64,000 bases of DNA, taken from assembly GCF_026898155.1 (NCBI RefSeq), contig NZ_CP114029.1, forward strand, positions 4,258,001-4,322,000, in the 5' to 3' direction. The notes beneath the pieces were generated by a model. That model worked only from the letters and a program-made list of their open reading frames with translations. It was not told where the DNA came from and made no database searches. This document shows, one piece after another, positions 10,350-20,694 of this stretch; position 1 is the first letter of the stretch, and each line of letters begins with the position of its first letter. This stretch comes from Jiella pelagia. GTDB lineage: Bacteria > Pseudomonadota > Alphaproteobacteria > Rhizobiales > Rhizobiaceae. Both the position numbers and the translations under genes were made by a program.

Positions 10350-12354
10350 TCAGCTCCGTGCCGCGAGGGCGTCTGCGAAGGAGCGTTCCGACGCGGCGAC
10401 CTCTTCGGCCGGGATGTAGTAGTCCCGGTCGTAGTTGAAGGTATGGGCGATCGCCGTGGCGATGAGCGCGACGAAGGAGAGCGCCGCCAGCCACCAGATG
10501 TACCAGATCAGCGCGAAGCCGCAGACCGTCGCCAGCCCGGCGATGATCACGCCGGCGCCGGTGTTCCTCGGCATGTGGATCGGCTTGAAGCCCTCCATCG
10601 GCCGCGAAAAGCCCCGACGCTTCATGTCGGTATAGGCGTCGAGACCGTGGACCATCGGCGTGAAGGCGAAGTTGTAGTGCGGCGGGGGCGAGGAGGTCGC
10701 CCATTCCAGCGTCCGGCCGTCCCATGGATCGCCGGTCGTGTCGGCGAGTTCCTCGCGCCGGCGCACCGAGACGAAGATCTGCACCAGGAAGGCGGCGATG
10801 CCGATTGCGATCAGCACCGCACCGAAGGCGGCGATGACGAACCAGATCTGCAGTGACGCATCGTCGAACTCGCGCAGCCGCCGGGTCACGCCCATCAGGC
10901 CGAGCACGTAGAGCGGCATGAAGGCGGCGTAGAAGCCGACCACCCAGAACCAGAAGCTGACCTTGCCCCAGAAGGGGTCGAGCTTGAAGCCGAAGGCCTT
11001 CGGGAACCAGTAGTTGATTGCCGCGAACATGCCGAACAAGACACCGCCGATGATGACGTTGTGGAAGTGGGCGACGAGGAAGAGCGAGTTGTGGGTGACG
11101 AAGTCGACCGGCGGCACCGCCAGGAGGACGCCCGTCATGCCGCCGATGGTGAAGGTGACCAGGAAGGCGATCGTCCACAGCATCGGCACCTCGAACCGGA
11201 CGCGGCCGCGATACATCGTGAACAGCCAGTTGAAGATCTTCGCCCCCGTCGGGATCGAGATGATCATCGTGGTGATGCCGAAGAACGAGTTGACGCTCGC
11301 CCCGTTGCCCATAGTGAAGAAGTGGTGGAGCCAGACGAGATAGGCGAGGATGGTGATGACGACGGTGGCGTAGACCATCGAGGTGTAGCCGAACAGCCGC
11401 TTGCCGGAGAAGGTCGAGGTCACCTCCGAATAGACGCCGAAGGCCGGCAGGACGAGGATGTAGACCTCCGGATGACCCCAGATCCAGATGAGATTGAAAT
11501 ACATCATCGAGTTGCCGCCGAGATCGTTCGTGAAGAAGTGGGTTCCCACGTAGCGATCGAGCGACAGGAGGGTGAGGACGGCCGTCAGCACCGGGAAGGA
11601 GGCGACGATGAGGATATTCGTGCACAGCGACGTCCAGGTGAAGATCGGCATGCGCATCATCGTCATGCCCGGCGCGCGCATCTTCACGATGGTCGCCAGG
11701 AAGTTGACACCTGACAACAGCGTGCCGACGCCGGCGATCTGCAGGCCCCAGATGTAGTAGTCGACGCCCACCCCCGGGCTGTTCGAGGCGTCCGACAGCG
11801 GCGGGAAGGCCAGCCAGCCGGTGCGGGCGAACTCGCCGAGGAAGAGCGACAGCATGATCAGGGTGACGCCGCCGGCCGTCATCCAGAAGGAGAAATTGTT
11901 GAGGAAGGGGAAGGCGACGTCGCGCGCGCCGATCTGCAGCGGCACGACGATGTTCATGATCCCGACGATCAGCGGCATGGCCACGAAGAAGATCATGATC
12001 GTGCCGTGGGCGGTGAATACCTGATCGTAATGGTGCGCCGGCAGGAAGCCCTCCGAGCCGTTGAAGGCCATCGCCTGCTGGGCACGCATCATCAGGGCAT
12101 CGGCGAAGCCACGCAGCAGCATGATGATCGCCAGGACGATGTACATGATGCCGATGCGCTTGTGATCGACGCTGGTGAACCACTCTTTCCAGAGATAGCC
12201 CCAGAGCTTGTAGTAGGTGAGGGCGCCGACCAGGGCGAGGCCGCCGAGGGCGACGACGGCGAACGTCACGACCAGGATCGGCTCGTGATACGGGATCGAG
12301 ATCGAGCGTCAGACGCCCGAATATCAGCCGCGTGAGGTCCAAATTGCCCAGCAT
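10350..12354 (-). CDS. cyoB: Cytochrome o ubiquinol oxidase subunit I (apparent frameshift near 12296-12306)
   Basis: Catalytic subunit that binds low-spin heme b, heme o3 and CuB, reduces oxygen to water and pumps protons. About 667 aa after removal of one base. Visible motifs: WGHPEVYILVLPAFG (CuB ligand His and cross-linked Tyr), LHHFFTMG (two CuB His), and HFHNVI (heme ligands). Only the first 20 or so residues are out of frame: MLGNLDLTRLIFGRLTLD should run on into IPYHEPILVVTFAVV, a classic CyoB N-terminus. The disturbance is at GATCTCG rather than the GAG-N-CTC seen elsewhere. Second gene of the operon, 54 bases after cyoA. Confidence 0.95.
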
Positions 12355-12408
12355 GGATTTGTGCCTTGATACTTTGTCATCTGCCCCGGCTCATGCCGAA
12401 GCCGTTCG

Positions 12409-13531
12409 TCATTCTGCATTGAGCTGCGGCGGGGCCATCGTGCCCTCGCCGGCGGGTTCTTCCCCGTCCCTCTCGTCGCTGTGCGGCTCGCGGTTCGTCG
12501 CCGGGGCGGTGGCGCCCTGGGCTTCGCCGCCATGACCGAACTGGTCGAGGTCGTAGGACTGGTACTTCAGCTGGTCGATGGTGACATTCCGGCCGGGTTC
12601 GGCCTTGCCGGCATCGATCATCATGACCTCCTGCATGCACAGCTTGCCCGGGCGCACGCACATGCCGATGATCCGCTTGTAGAGATCGTCCTCCACCGAG
12701 GAATAGTAGGCGATGGGTGAGCCCTCGGTCGGCTCGGCGAGCTTGAGATAGCTCTGCGTGTCGAGCGTCTGGCCCGAGGCCTTGAGGTTCTGGATCCAGG
12801 CATCGAAGTCGCCTTCGTCCTGGCTGTAGAACTTGAAATTCATGTCGGAGAAGCCGGCGCCGTTGTAGTGGCTGGCGAAGCCGTCGAACACGCCGGGCTC
12901 GTTCATCACCGCGTGAAGCTTCGTCTCCATGCCCGGCATCGAATAGATCATGCCGGCGAGCGTCGGGATGTAGAAGGCGTTCATCACCGACTCCGCCGTC
13001 AGGTGGAAGCGGATCGGACGGTTCAGCGGGGCGGCGAGGCTCGTTGACGCTGGCGACGCCGTATTGCGGATAGACGAACAGCCATTTCCAGTTCAGCGCC
13101 ACCACCTGAACCTCCAGCGGTTCCTCGTCGAGCGCGACGCCCTCGCTGGTGGTGATCTCGTCGAGCGGCCGGTAGGGATCGAGCAGATGCGTGCCCACCC
13201 AGGTCACCGCGCCCAGAACGATGATGATCATCAGCGGGACGGTCCAGATGACGAGTTCGAGCTTGGTCGAGTGATCCCAGTCGGCGTCATAGCTCGACGC
13301 CTTGTTGGATGCGCGATAGCGCCACGGGAAATACAGCGACATGAAGATCACCGGCAGGATGATGATCAGCATCAGCCCGGTCGCGATCAACAGCATGTCG
13401 CGCTGGCGCGCCGCGATGTCGCCGCCCGGAAACAGCAGCGGGGAGTCGCAGGCACTCAGGATGAACGGCAGCGCGAGGACGAGGAGAAAACGAAACGGAC
13501 GCAATGGAGCGGCCCCGTATTGGTCTGACAT
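12409..13531 (-). CDS. cyoA: Cytochrome o ubiquinol oxidase subunit II (apparent frameshift at 13036-13042)
   Basis: Quinol-oxidising partner of CyoB; about 373 aa. Lipoprotein signal ending in the lipobox LSAC (about residues 26-29), two transmembrane helices (about 45-70, 90-115), then a periplasmic cupredoxin domain. The CuA ligand set of cytochrome c oxidase is absent (AGFSDMNF replaces the Cys/His loop), which identifies a quinol oxidase. The frame breaks after YGVASVNE; reading GAGCTC for GAGCCTC gives VNELAAPLNRPIRFHLT. Start ATG 13531 chosen because the signal peptide begins there. First gene of the cyo operon; the tail is Glu/Gly/Ala-rich. Confidence 0.94.
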
Positions 13532-13700
13532 GAAGCGTGCAGCTTGCGGCCAAGAGCCGATGATTGACTGCCGCCCGGAGCTGGTATTGAACAATTTGTG
13601 CAGTGCCTCAACCCCCTTCTTCGCAGCTGCACACGACCTTACAGGTCCTTAATGTTCGGGCGCTTGCCCGCCTGCCGTCATTCGTGCTTGGGATCGCAAA

Positions 13701-15020
13701 ATGAGCGATACTGTTGCCAATCCCGATTTCACCAGTGCTTCGACGTCGCGCGACGCCCAGGGGCATCTCCTCAATCCCAGCGACATCGCCATCGGCGTCG
13801 TGATCGGGCGGTCGTCGGAATTCTTCGACTTCTTCGTCTTCGCCATCGCCGCCGTCCTGGTGTTTCCGTCGCGGGTGTTCCCCTTCGTCGATCCGGTCAC
13901 CGGCGTCCTTTATTCCTTCGCGATCTTCGCGCTGGCCTTCATCGCCCGGCCCTTCGGCACCTGGCTTTTCATGGCCGTCGACCGCTCGCACGGCAAGTCG
14001 ACGAAGCTCACGATCGCTCTGTTATTGCTGGGCACTTCGACGGTGGTGGTGGCCTTCCTGCCGTCCTATGACAGCATCGGAGCGGCGTCGATCTGGCTGC
14101 TCGCCCTGTTCCGCATCGGCCAGGGCGTGGCGCTGGGCGGCACCTGGGACGGTCTCGCCTCGCTTCTGGCCATGAACGCGCCGGAAAAGCGCCGCGGCCT
14201 GTGGGCGATGGTGCCGCAGCTCGGCGCGCCCTTCGGGCTGATCGTCGCATCGGGCCTCTTCGCCTTCTTCCATGGCTTCCTGCCGAGCGAAGAGTTCCAC
14301 GAATGGGCCTGGCGTTTCCCCTTCTTCGTCGCCTTCGCCATCAATGTCGTCGCCCTGTTCGCGCGGCTGCGCATCGTCGCGACGCCTGAATATGTCCACC
14401 AGTTCGAGCGCCGCGAGCTTCAGGCTACGCGGGTCCGCACGACCTTCCGGCACAACACCCGCTTTATCATCGTCGGCGCCTTCGCGCCGCTGGCGAGCTT
14501 CGCCATGTTCCACATGGTGACGGTGTTCCCGCTCTCCTGGGTCGATCTGTTCACCGAACAGGAGGTCACCCGGTTCCTCATCATCGAGGGCGTCTGCGCG
14601 GTGATCTTCGCTGTCGCGATCGTCGCCTCGGGGTTCCTTGCCGACACATACGGCCGACGAAACGTTCTCGGTGTCTGCGCGCTCCTCATCGCCATTTTCA
14701 GCGGCTTCGCGCCGTCGCTTCTGGGGCAGGGGTTCGCCGGGGAGCTGATCTACATGGTCTTCGGCTTTGCGCTTCTCGGCGTGTCCTTCGGCCAGTGTTC
14801 GGGTGCCGTCGCCTCGAACTTCCCGCGCAACTACCGCTACACCGGCTCGGCGATCGTCTCCGACCTTGCCTGGCTGTTCGGCGCCGGCTTCGCGCCCTTC
14901 GTCGCGCTCTACCTGTCCTATCACCTCGGCCTCGTCGCCGCGGGCCTCTATCTCCTGTCCGGCGCGGCCTGCACGATGCTCGCCCTGCGCTACAACGATC
15001 TCCTCGACAGCCGCGAATGA
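13701..15020 (+). CDS. MFS transporter, metabolite:H+ symporter type
   Basis: 439 aa with about twelve transmembrane helices. The loop RPFGTWLFMAVDRSHGKSTK after helix 2 resembles the MHS subgroup signature, whose members import organic acids or osmolytes by proton symport. RIGQGVALGGTWDG is the usual helix 4-5 motif. Divergent from cyoA with 169 bases between starts, so the two may share a control region; no operator is evident. Followed by a strong terminator. Substrate unknown. Confidence 0.88.
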   Translation: MSDTVANPDFTSASTSRDAQGHLLNPSDIAIGVVIGRSSEFFDFFVFAIAAVLVFPSRVFPFVDPVTGVLYSFAIFALAFIARPFGTWLFMAVDRSHGKSTKLTIALLLLGTSTVVVAFLPSYDSIGAASIWLLALFRIGQGVALGGTWDGLASLLAMNAPEKRRGLWAMVPQLGAPFGLIVASGLFAFFHGFLPSEEFHEWAWRFPFFVAFAINVVALFARLRIVATPEYVHQFERRELQATRVRTTFRHNTRFIIVGAFAPLASFAMFHMVTVFPLSWVDLFTEQEVTRFLIIEGVCAVIFAVAIVASGFLADTYGRRNVLGVCALLIAIFSGFAPSLLGQGFAGELIYMVFGFALLGVSFGQCSGAVASNFPRNYRYTGSAIVSDLAWLFGAGFAPFVALYLSYHLGLVAAGLYLLSGAACTMLALRYNDLLDSRE

Positions 15021-15063
15021 ACGACCGATCCGGGTTGCGAACCCGGCTCTTGTGATCGGATGG

Positions 15064-15096
15064 AACGGCCGGCAACGCGAGTTGCCGGCCGTTTTG
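15064..15096 (+). terminator. Rho-independent terminator after the MFS gene
   Basis: Arms AACGGCCGGCAAC and GTTGCCGGCCGTT pair perfectly around CGCGA and run into TTTG. It ends transcription 44 bases after the symporter stop. Confidence 0.85.
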
Positions 15097-15381
15097 ATTC
15101 CAACTTGCGAGGGGCGTCCCCTCTGCTTCGGGTCCGGCCGGGAACGCCGGACCTGTCAATAATGCACTTTCGATATGCACGCAGGGCATGGGCAGAGACT
15201 GATTTTCGAGCATTTGCGTTGCCCATGCGGCTCCGGCCGAACGCGAGACGGCGCCCGCAGCCGACGCCGAAGCGTTCCGCCGGACGGTTTGACCTCGCGG
15301 CCGATACGGGAAAGGGTGGGTGAAACCCGGCCGGTTCCTGCGGCTCGGGCGAGCGATACGACAATCGGGCGGGACAAGACA

Positions 15382-16149
15382 TTGAGCCTATCGTTATTCG
15401 ACCTTACCGGCCGCCGCGCCCTCGTCACCGGCTCTTCGCAGGGGATCGGCCTGGCGCTGGCAAAAGGCCTTGCGGCAGCGGGTGCCGAGATCGTCGTCAA
15501 CGGCCGCGACGCCGAAAAGCTCTCGGCGGCGGCGGCTGAGCTGCGCAGCGCCGGCGGGACCGTTCACGAACTGGCCTTCGACGTCACCGATCATCACGCG
15601 GTGCGGGCGGCGGTGGATCGCTTCGAGGCCGAGACCGGGCCGATCGACATCCTGATCAACAATGCCGGCATGCAGCACCGGGGGCCGCTCGAGGAGTTTC
15701 CGGCGGAGGCCTTCGAGCGGCTGCTGCAGACCAACATCGCCAGCGTCTTCCATGTCGGCCAGGCGGTGGCGCGGCACATGATCGGCCGCGGCCGGGGCAA
15801 GATCGTCAACATCTGCTCGGTGCAGACGGCGCTGGCCCGGCCGGGGATCGCTCCCTACACGGCGACCAAGGGAGCCGTGGCCAACCTCACCAAGGGCATG
15901 GCCACCGACTGGGCGAAATACGGTCTGCAGTGCAACGGCCTGGCGCCGGGCTATTTCGAGACGCCGCTCAATCAGGCGCTGGTCGACGATCCCGAGTTCA
16001 CCTCCTGGCTTTCGAAGCGCACGCCGGCCGGGCGCTGGGGCAAGGTGGAGGAACTCGTCGGCACGGCGATCTTCCTTTCGTCGGAAGCCTCGTCCTTCGT
16101 CAACGGCACGACCATCTTCGTCGATGGCGGGATCACGGCGTCGCTGTGA
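15382..16149 (+). CDS. Short-chain dehydrogenase, gluconate 5-dehydrogenase type
   Basis: NAD(P)-dependent SDR of 255 aa, close in sequence pattern to IdnO/Gno, which interconvert gluconate and 5-ketogluconate in the cytoplasm. Rossmann motif TGSSQGIG (about 14-21), NNAG (about 93-96), catalytic Ser in NICSVQ, and YTATK giving the Tyr-x3-Lys pair. LAPGYFETPLNQALVDDPEF and WLSKRTPAGRWGK match the IdnO-type C-terminus. TTG 15382 is preferred as start because the 69 upstream in-frame codons are of non-coding character; the upstream GCGGGA is a weak ribosome site. No gluconate genes are adjacent, so the substrate is uncertain. Confidence 0.82.
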   Translation: MSLSLFDLTGRRALVTGSSQGIGLALAKGLAAAGAEIVVNGRDAEKLSAAAAELRSAGGTVHELAFDVTDHHAVRAAVDRFEAETGPIDILINNAGMQHRGPLEEFPAEAFERLLQTNIASVFHVGQAVARHMIGRGRGKIVNICSVQTALARPGIAPYTATKGAVANLTKGMATDWAKYGLQCNGLAPGYFETPLNQALVDDPEFTSWLSKRTPAGRWGKVEELVGTAIFLSSEASSFVNGTTIFVDGGITASL

Positions 16150-16192
16150 ATGCGCCTCGGCCGGCCGGCGCGGAAGTGCCGGCCCGAAGACG

Positions 16193-16810
16193 TCAGTCTT
16201 TCCCGGGCAGGGGAAACAGCGGCACCTGCGGCGCGGCCTCGCGGGGAAACAGGCCGGTGAGCCGTGGGTCGTCGGCCAGCTCCAGCATCTGGCGCACGGG
16301 GACGAAGCCGAAGCGGCGGTAGAACGCCATCGCCTTGGGATGATCGATCGTGTTGGTGTGCAGCCACAGCCTCTCGATGGGCAGAGAAAAGGCGAAGGCG
16401 AGCAGCCGCGCCATCATGAAGCGCGCCGCTCCCGTTCCGACGAGGCCGGGCGTCACGCCGAAATAGATCAGCTCGGCCGACCGCTCCTCCGAAAGGTCGA
16501 TTTCGGCGATCGCCTCCGCCCGCCCGTCGACGAGGAGGGCGTGGATGACCGTCGCAGGATCGGCGATCTTCCCGGCTATCTCCTCGGGGCTCTGGATCAG
16601 CCGCTGGTACCAGAGATGGTTCGCCCCCACCCGGCGGAGCAGATCGACATACCAGCCGGGCTCCGGCCGCTCGATCCGGACGAAGGACCAGCCGGGCCTC
16701 TCCTCGACGGCGATTTCCACCTCGCGCGGCGGTTCGCTCCGCTCGAGAACGGTCGCGATCGCGGCGATCTTGCCGGCCGGAATGTCGGTGAAGCCGTCGG
16801 GAAGGGACAT
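16193..16810 (-). CDS. GNAT-family N-acetyltransferase
   Basis: About 205 aa. The acetyl-CoA site is visible as VTPGLVGTGAARFMMARLLAFAF, followed by the late GNAT segment TIDHPKAMAFYRRFGFVPV. Such enzymes transfer acetyl groups to amines or proteins; the substrate is not evident. The ATG at 16810 is chosen because the family-like sequence starts there; the frame extends to 16897. Convergent with the SDR gene and separated from it by 43 bases. Confidence 0.82.
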   Translation of the reverse strand: MSLPDGFTDIPAGKIAAIATVLERSEPPREVEIAVEERPGWSFVRIERPEPGWYVDLLRRVGANHLWYQRLIQSPEEIAGKIADPATVIHALLVDGRAEAIAEIDLSEERSAELIYFGVTPGLVGTGAARFMMARLLAFAFSLPIERLWLHTNTIDHPKAMAFYRRFGFVPVRQMLELADDPRLTGLFPREAAPQVPLFPLPGKD

Positions 16811-17113
16811 GGCGCGGATCGCTTCTTGTCGGATGGCAGCGGGGATCGCCGGATCGGATAGCGGGACGCGGCGGCGGAGACAATGCCAGCTTCGCACATC
16901 AATGTCGCGTGCCGCCGCGGCGGTGTTTGCCGAGGCACGATCAAATCTCGCCGAGCCGGGTTCATTTCGTCACGCGCATCGGCTAGAGACGCCGCTCGCC
17001 GGGGCGACGCCCCGTGAATCCAATCGCCCGTCCGTGCCATTCCCCCGCATCCGCGCCGCCGCTGTCGGCGATGCGAGGGCATGCTGCGGCCCGATGCCAG
17101 CCAAGGCTGCACC

Positions 17114-18409
17114 ATGTCCAAGATCTTCGCCGGCCTCGATTTCGGCACCACCAATTCCACCCTCGGCCTCGCGCCAGCAGGCGGCTCGAATGCCGGGCCG
17201 CGCCTTCTCGCCGTTGAAGGCGAGGCGCCGACCTTGCCCTCGGCGCTGTTCTTCAGCTTCGAGGACGGCAAGACCTATTTCGGCCGCGCCGCCGTCTTCG
17301 AATATGTCGACGGGGCGGAAGGGCGCTTCATGCGGGCGCTGAAGTCGGTGCTCGGCTCCTCGCTGATGGAAGAGACGACGCGGGTCGGCCGCGAGCGCCT
17401 GAGCTTCGTCGAGCTGATCGGCCGCTTCCTCGCCCATCTGCGGGCAAAACTGGAAGCGGAGGCGAAACGCGCTGAGGCCGCCGGGGAAGGCGAGGTCATA
17501 CTCGACAAGGTGGTGCTCGGCCGTCCGGTGCGCTTCGTCGACGAGGACGACGCGGCCGATCGCGCCGCCCAGGACCAGCTCGAGGCGGCCGCTCGCGGCG
17601 TCGGCTTTTCCGACATCGACTTCCAGTTCGAGCCGGTCGCCGCGGCGCTCTATTACGAGACGAGCGTCACCGCCGAGGAACTCGCCCTGGTGGTCGACAT
17701 CGGCGGCGGCACCTCGGACTTTTCGGTGGTCCGTCTTTCCCCGGAGCGCGCCCGGGCGCAGGATCGGCTGAGCGACATTCTCAGCTTCACCGGCGTTCAC
17801 GTCGGCGGCACGGATTTCGACCGTGTCCTGTCGATTGCGGAGGTGATGCCGCATTTCGGCCTGAACAGCGCGACGGCCGACGGCAAGCGGCGCCTGCCGG
17901 TCTGGTACTTCAACGACATGGCGACGTGGCACCGGATCAACACGCTCTATACCCCGGCGATCGCCCGCGACATTCAGGCGTTGGCACGCGAGGCGGCGGA
18001 GCCTCAGAAGCTCGCCCGCTTCGCCCATCTCCTGAAGCATCGCTCAGGCCACAGGCTGGCCGGTGCGGTGGAAACGGCGAAGATCGCGCTGTCCGACGCC
18101 GAGGCGACGGCCGTCGTTCTGAAGGAGCCGGGGCTGTCGCTCGAGGCGGAGACGACCCGCATGGCCTTCGAGACGGCGACGAGCGATCTCGTGAGGCGGA
18201 TCGGTGGGGCGATCGACGAGGCGCTGCGCCAGGCGGGCGTGGCGGCCGATGCGATCGAAACGGTCATCCTGACCGGCGGCGGCGCCCAGGTGCCGGCCGT
18301 GAAGGCCGCCGCGGTGTCGCGCTTTGCCGGCGCCAAGATCGCTCAGTCGGATGCCTTCGGCTCGGTCGGCCTCGGCCTCGGCATCGACGCGGCGCGCAAG
18401 TTCGGCTGA
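17114..18409 (+). CDS. Hsp70-family protein (YegD-like)
   Basis: Actin-fold ATPase of the Hsp70 superfamily, 431 aa. Phosphate 1 motif DFGTTNST at about 9-16, phosphate 2 VVDIGGGTSDFSVV, and adenosine motif VILTGGGAQVPAV near the C-terminus. It has the nucleotide-binding domain but no DnaK-type peptide-binding domain and lid, as in YegD. A chaperone-like ATPase role is family inference. Start ATG 17114 lies 11 codons inside the longest frame and just before the conserved first strand. Single gene, convergent with the alcohol dehydrogenase gene. Confidence 0.88.
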   Translation: MSKIFAGLDFGTTNSTLGLAPAGGSNAGPRLLAVEGEAPTLPSALFFSFEDGKTYFGRAAVFEYVDGAEGRFMRALKSVLGSSLMEETTRVGRERLSFVELIGRFLAHLRAKLEAEAKRAEAAGEGEVILDKVVLGRPVRFVDEDDAADRAAQDQLEAAARGVGFSDIDFQFEPVAAALYYETSVTAEELALVVDIGGGTSDFSVVRLSPERARAQDRLSDILSFTGVHVGGTDFDRVLSIAEVMPHFGLNSATADGKRRLPVWYFNDMATWHRINTLYTPAIARDIQALAREAAEPQKLARFAHLLKHRSGHRLAGAVETAKIALSDAEATAVVLKEPGLSLEAETTRMAFETATSDLVRRIGGAIDEALRQAGVAADAIETVILTGGGAQVPAVKAAAVSRFAGAKIAQSDAFGSVGLGLGIDAARKFG

Positions 18410-18477
18410 TCGGGCAGGAGCGCAGTCAGAACTCCGGGCCGCCGGTTGGGACGGCCCATATTGCCAGCTGGCTCCCC

Positions 18478-19605
18478 TCACATCTCGATGACGTGGCGTA
18501 CGGTGCGGCCTTCGGCGAGCGCGTCGAGGGCGGCGTTGATGTCGTCGAGACTGCCCTTGCTCGTCAAAAGCCGGTCGACCGGGAGCAGCCCTGCCTTGAA
18601 CAGGGCGACATAGCGGGGAATATCCCGGCTCGGCACGCAGCTGCCGATATAGCTGCCCTTCAACGTGCGTTCCTCGGCGACGAGAGACACCGGGGCGAGG
18701 GGGAGACGCTCGGTCGGCGCCGCAAGCCCGCCGGTGACGGTCAGCCCGCCGCGCCGGGTGATCCGATAGGCGAAATCGAGGGCCGGAACGGCACCCGCCA
18801 GTTCCACTGCCGCATCGACGCCGCCCTTTGTCAGGGCCTTCACCTCGGCTTCCGCGCCCTCGGCACGCGGATCGATGGCGACGCTGGCGCCGAGTTCGAG
18901 TGCAAGAGCACGCTTTTCTTCGATCGGATCCACCGCGATGATCGTGGCCGCGCCTGCCGCCCGCGCCCCGAGAAGGGCGGCAAGGCCGACGCCGCCGAGG
19001 CCGACGATCGCGACGCTCTGCCCCGCCCGGACAGCGGCGGTGTTGACCACCGCGCCGACGCCGGTGAGTACCGCGCAGCCGAACAGGGCGGCGTGTTCGA
19101 AGGGCAGATCCCGGTCGATCTTCACCAGCGAATTGCGCGAGACGACGGCCGCTTCGGCGAAGGCAGACACGCCGACATGGTGATGGACCCGCTCGCCGCG
19201 ATAGGCGAGGCGCACGGCGCCGCCGATCAGCGTGCCGGCGCCGTTCGCCGCCGCGCCGGGCTCGCACAGCGCCGGCCGCCCCTCGGCGCAAGGGGCGCAG
19301 TGTCCGCAGGTGGGGACGAAGACCATCACGACATGGTCGCCGACGGCAAGGTCGTCGACGCCCTCGCCGAGCGCCTCGACGACGCCGGCGGCCTCGTGGC
19401 CGAGCGCCATCGGCACCGGACGGGGCCGGGCGCCGTTGACGACCGAAAGATCGGAATGACACAGGCCGGCTGCCTTCACCCGCACCAATACCTCGCCGCG
19501 TCCCGGCGCTTCGAGGTCCAGCGTCTGGATGGTGAGCGGGCGCGTCTTGGCGAAGGGCGCGGCAACGGGCGAGGCGTTGAGGACGGCGGCGCGGATGGTG
19601 GTCAA
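18478..19605 (-). CDS. Zinc-dependent alcohol dehydrogenase (MDR superfamily)
   Basis: 375 aa, GroES-like domain then Rossmann domain. Catalytic zinc ligand Cys49 is in GLCHSD, with GHEAAG after it; structural zinc cysteines are in CGHCAPCAEGRPALC. Cofactor motif GLGGVGLAALLGA. Overall pattern resembles class III-like/NAD-dependent alcohol dehydrogenases that act on primary alcohols or glutathione adducts; exact substrate not readable. TTG 19605 is the start because AAGGAGGAGAC sits five bases upstream, an excellent ribosome site, while the upstream in-frame extension has none. Confidence 0.88.
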   Translation of the reverse strand: MTTIRAAVLNASPVAAPFAKTRPLTIQTLDLEAPGRGEVLVRVKAAGLCHSDLSVVNGARPRPVPMALGHEAAGVVEALGEGVDDLAVGDHVVMVFVPTCGHCAPCAEGRPALCEPGAAANGAGTLIGGAVRLAYRGERVHHHVGVSAFAEAAVVSRNSLVKIDRDLPFEHAALFGCAVLTGVGAVVNTAAVRAGQSVAIVGLGGVGLAALLGARAAGAATIIAVDPIEEKRALALELGASVAIDPRAEGAEAEVKALTKGGVDAAVELAGAVPALDFAYRITRRGGLTVTGGLAAPTERLPLAPVSLVAEERTLKGSYIGSCVPSRDIPRYVALFKAGLLPVDRLLTSKGSLDDINAALDALAEGRTVRHVIEM

Positions 19606-19962
19606 GGCTTGTCTCCTCCTTGTGAATGCGTATTCAACGACGGGTGCGGAATCGCCCCGCCGGCATCGAAGTGACACGCTAACCATTCTGGCGCGTCAGA
19701 AAAGCGGATTTTTCCGGACAGGATAGCCATGCAACTCAAGCGAGATCGGGTGTCCGCTTTGGCCTTGCCGCCTGCGCCGTTCGCGCCCGCAGACATCTTT
19801 CGCAGTGTTTGCAAGAAGCGAATATAATTCATGCATTGCGACATGTTGCCATGTGCAACCAAAAATCGATCAGACGGAAAGTGCAAATGCATGTATTCCC
19901 CTGGGGAAGCAATTGCGGCATACTCTCGGCAGCATTTTCAATCAGCGCGGGCGGGAGGTCGC

Positions 19963-20595
19963 ATGGCCATGGGTTTCATCACACGAGCGGTGTTTCTGAC
20001 CATCGCCGTCTTCGTCTTGCTCGGTTTTCACACGCGGCCTTCGGCCGCGCAGGCTGATCCCTATGTCGGCCAGCTGATGCTGACGGCCGCGACCTTCTGC
20101 CCGCGCGGCACCACCGAGGTGAACGGCCAGCAGATCGCCATCCCGCAGAACACGGCATTGTACTCGCTGTTGGGAACGACCTATGGCGGCGACGGCCGGA
20201 CGACGTTCAACCTTCCGAACCTTCAAGGCCGCACGCCGATCCAGACCGGCCAGGGTCCCGGTCTGCCGAGATACAACCAGGGCCAAGCCGGCGGCACCAC
20301 AACGACGACGCTGACGGCGGCGAATCTTCCGGTCCACAATCATGTCGCCACCGCGACGCTCAACGCCTCGAGCCAGGCCGGGACGACGGCAACGCCGACC
20401 GGCAACAGCCTGGCGATGACGACCGGCGGCAGCATATACCGGGCGCGGGTCGCCCCCGATCAGGCGATGAACGCAGGCTCCGTGAGCGTCACCGTCGGCA
20501 ACTCGGGCGGCGGCCAGCCCTTCGACAGCCGGACGCCGTATCTCACGCTTCGCTGGTGCATCGCCCTCGTGGGGATCTTCCCGCCCCGCAACTGA
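19963..20595 (+). CDS. Secreted phage tail collar-domain protein, copy 1
   Basis: 210 aa with a Sec signal peptide (residues 1-29, ending SAAQ-A) followed by a collar domain (PF07484 type): YVGQLMLTAATFCPRG, LYSLLGTTYGGDGRTTFNLP, and VHNHVA. Collar proteins form trimeric tips of phage fibres, but here there is no phage context and the protein is exported, so it may be a surface or matrix protein. Two cysteines (in TFCPRG and RWCIAL) could pair in the periplasm. ATG 19963 follows GGGAGG. A diverged second copy follows 99 bases later. Confidence 0.82.
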   Translation: MAMGFITRAVFLTIAVFVLLGFHTRPSAAQADPYVGQLMLTAATFCPRGTTEVNGQQIAIPQNTALYSLLGTTYGGDGRTTFNLPNLQGRTPIQTGQGPGLPRYNQGQAGGTTTTTLTAANLPVHNHVATATLNASSQAGTTATPTGNSLAMTTGGSIYRARVAPDQAMNAGSVSVTVGNSGGGQPFDSRTPYLTLRWCIALVGIFPPRN

Positions 20596-20636
20596 GGGCG
20601 GCGCCGCCCGACTTGCCCGATCGACGATCGGTTCGC

Positions 20637-20681
20637 CCGCAGATCACTTCGCCGCAGATCGTTTCGACCCAGATCACCTCG
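20637..20681 (+). repeat. Three imperfect 15-base direct repeats
   Basis: Units of the form CCGCAGATCACTTCG occur three times end to end between the two collar genes, ending 13 bases before the second start. Possible operator or slippage product; nothing more can be said. Confidence 0.55.
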
Positions 20682-20694
20682 ATCGAGAGAAGCC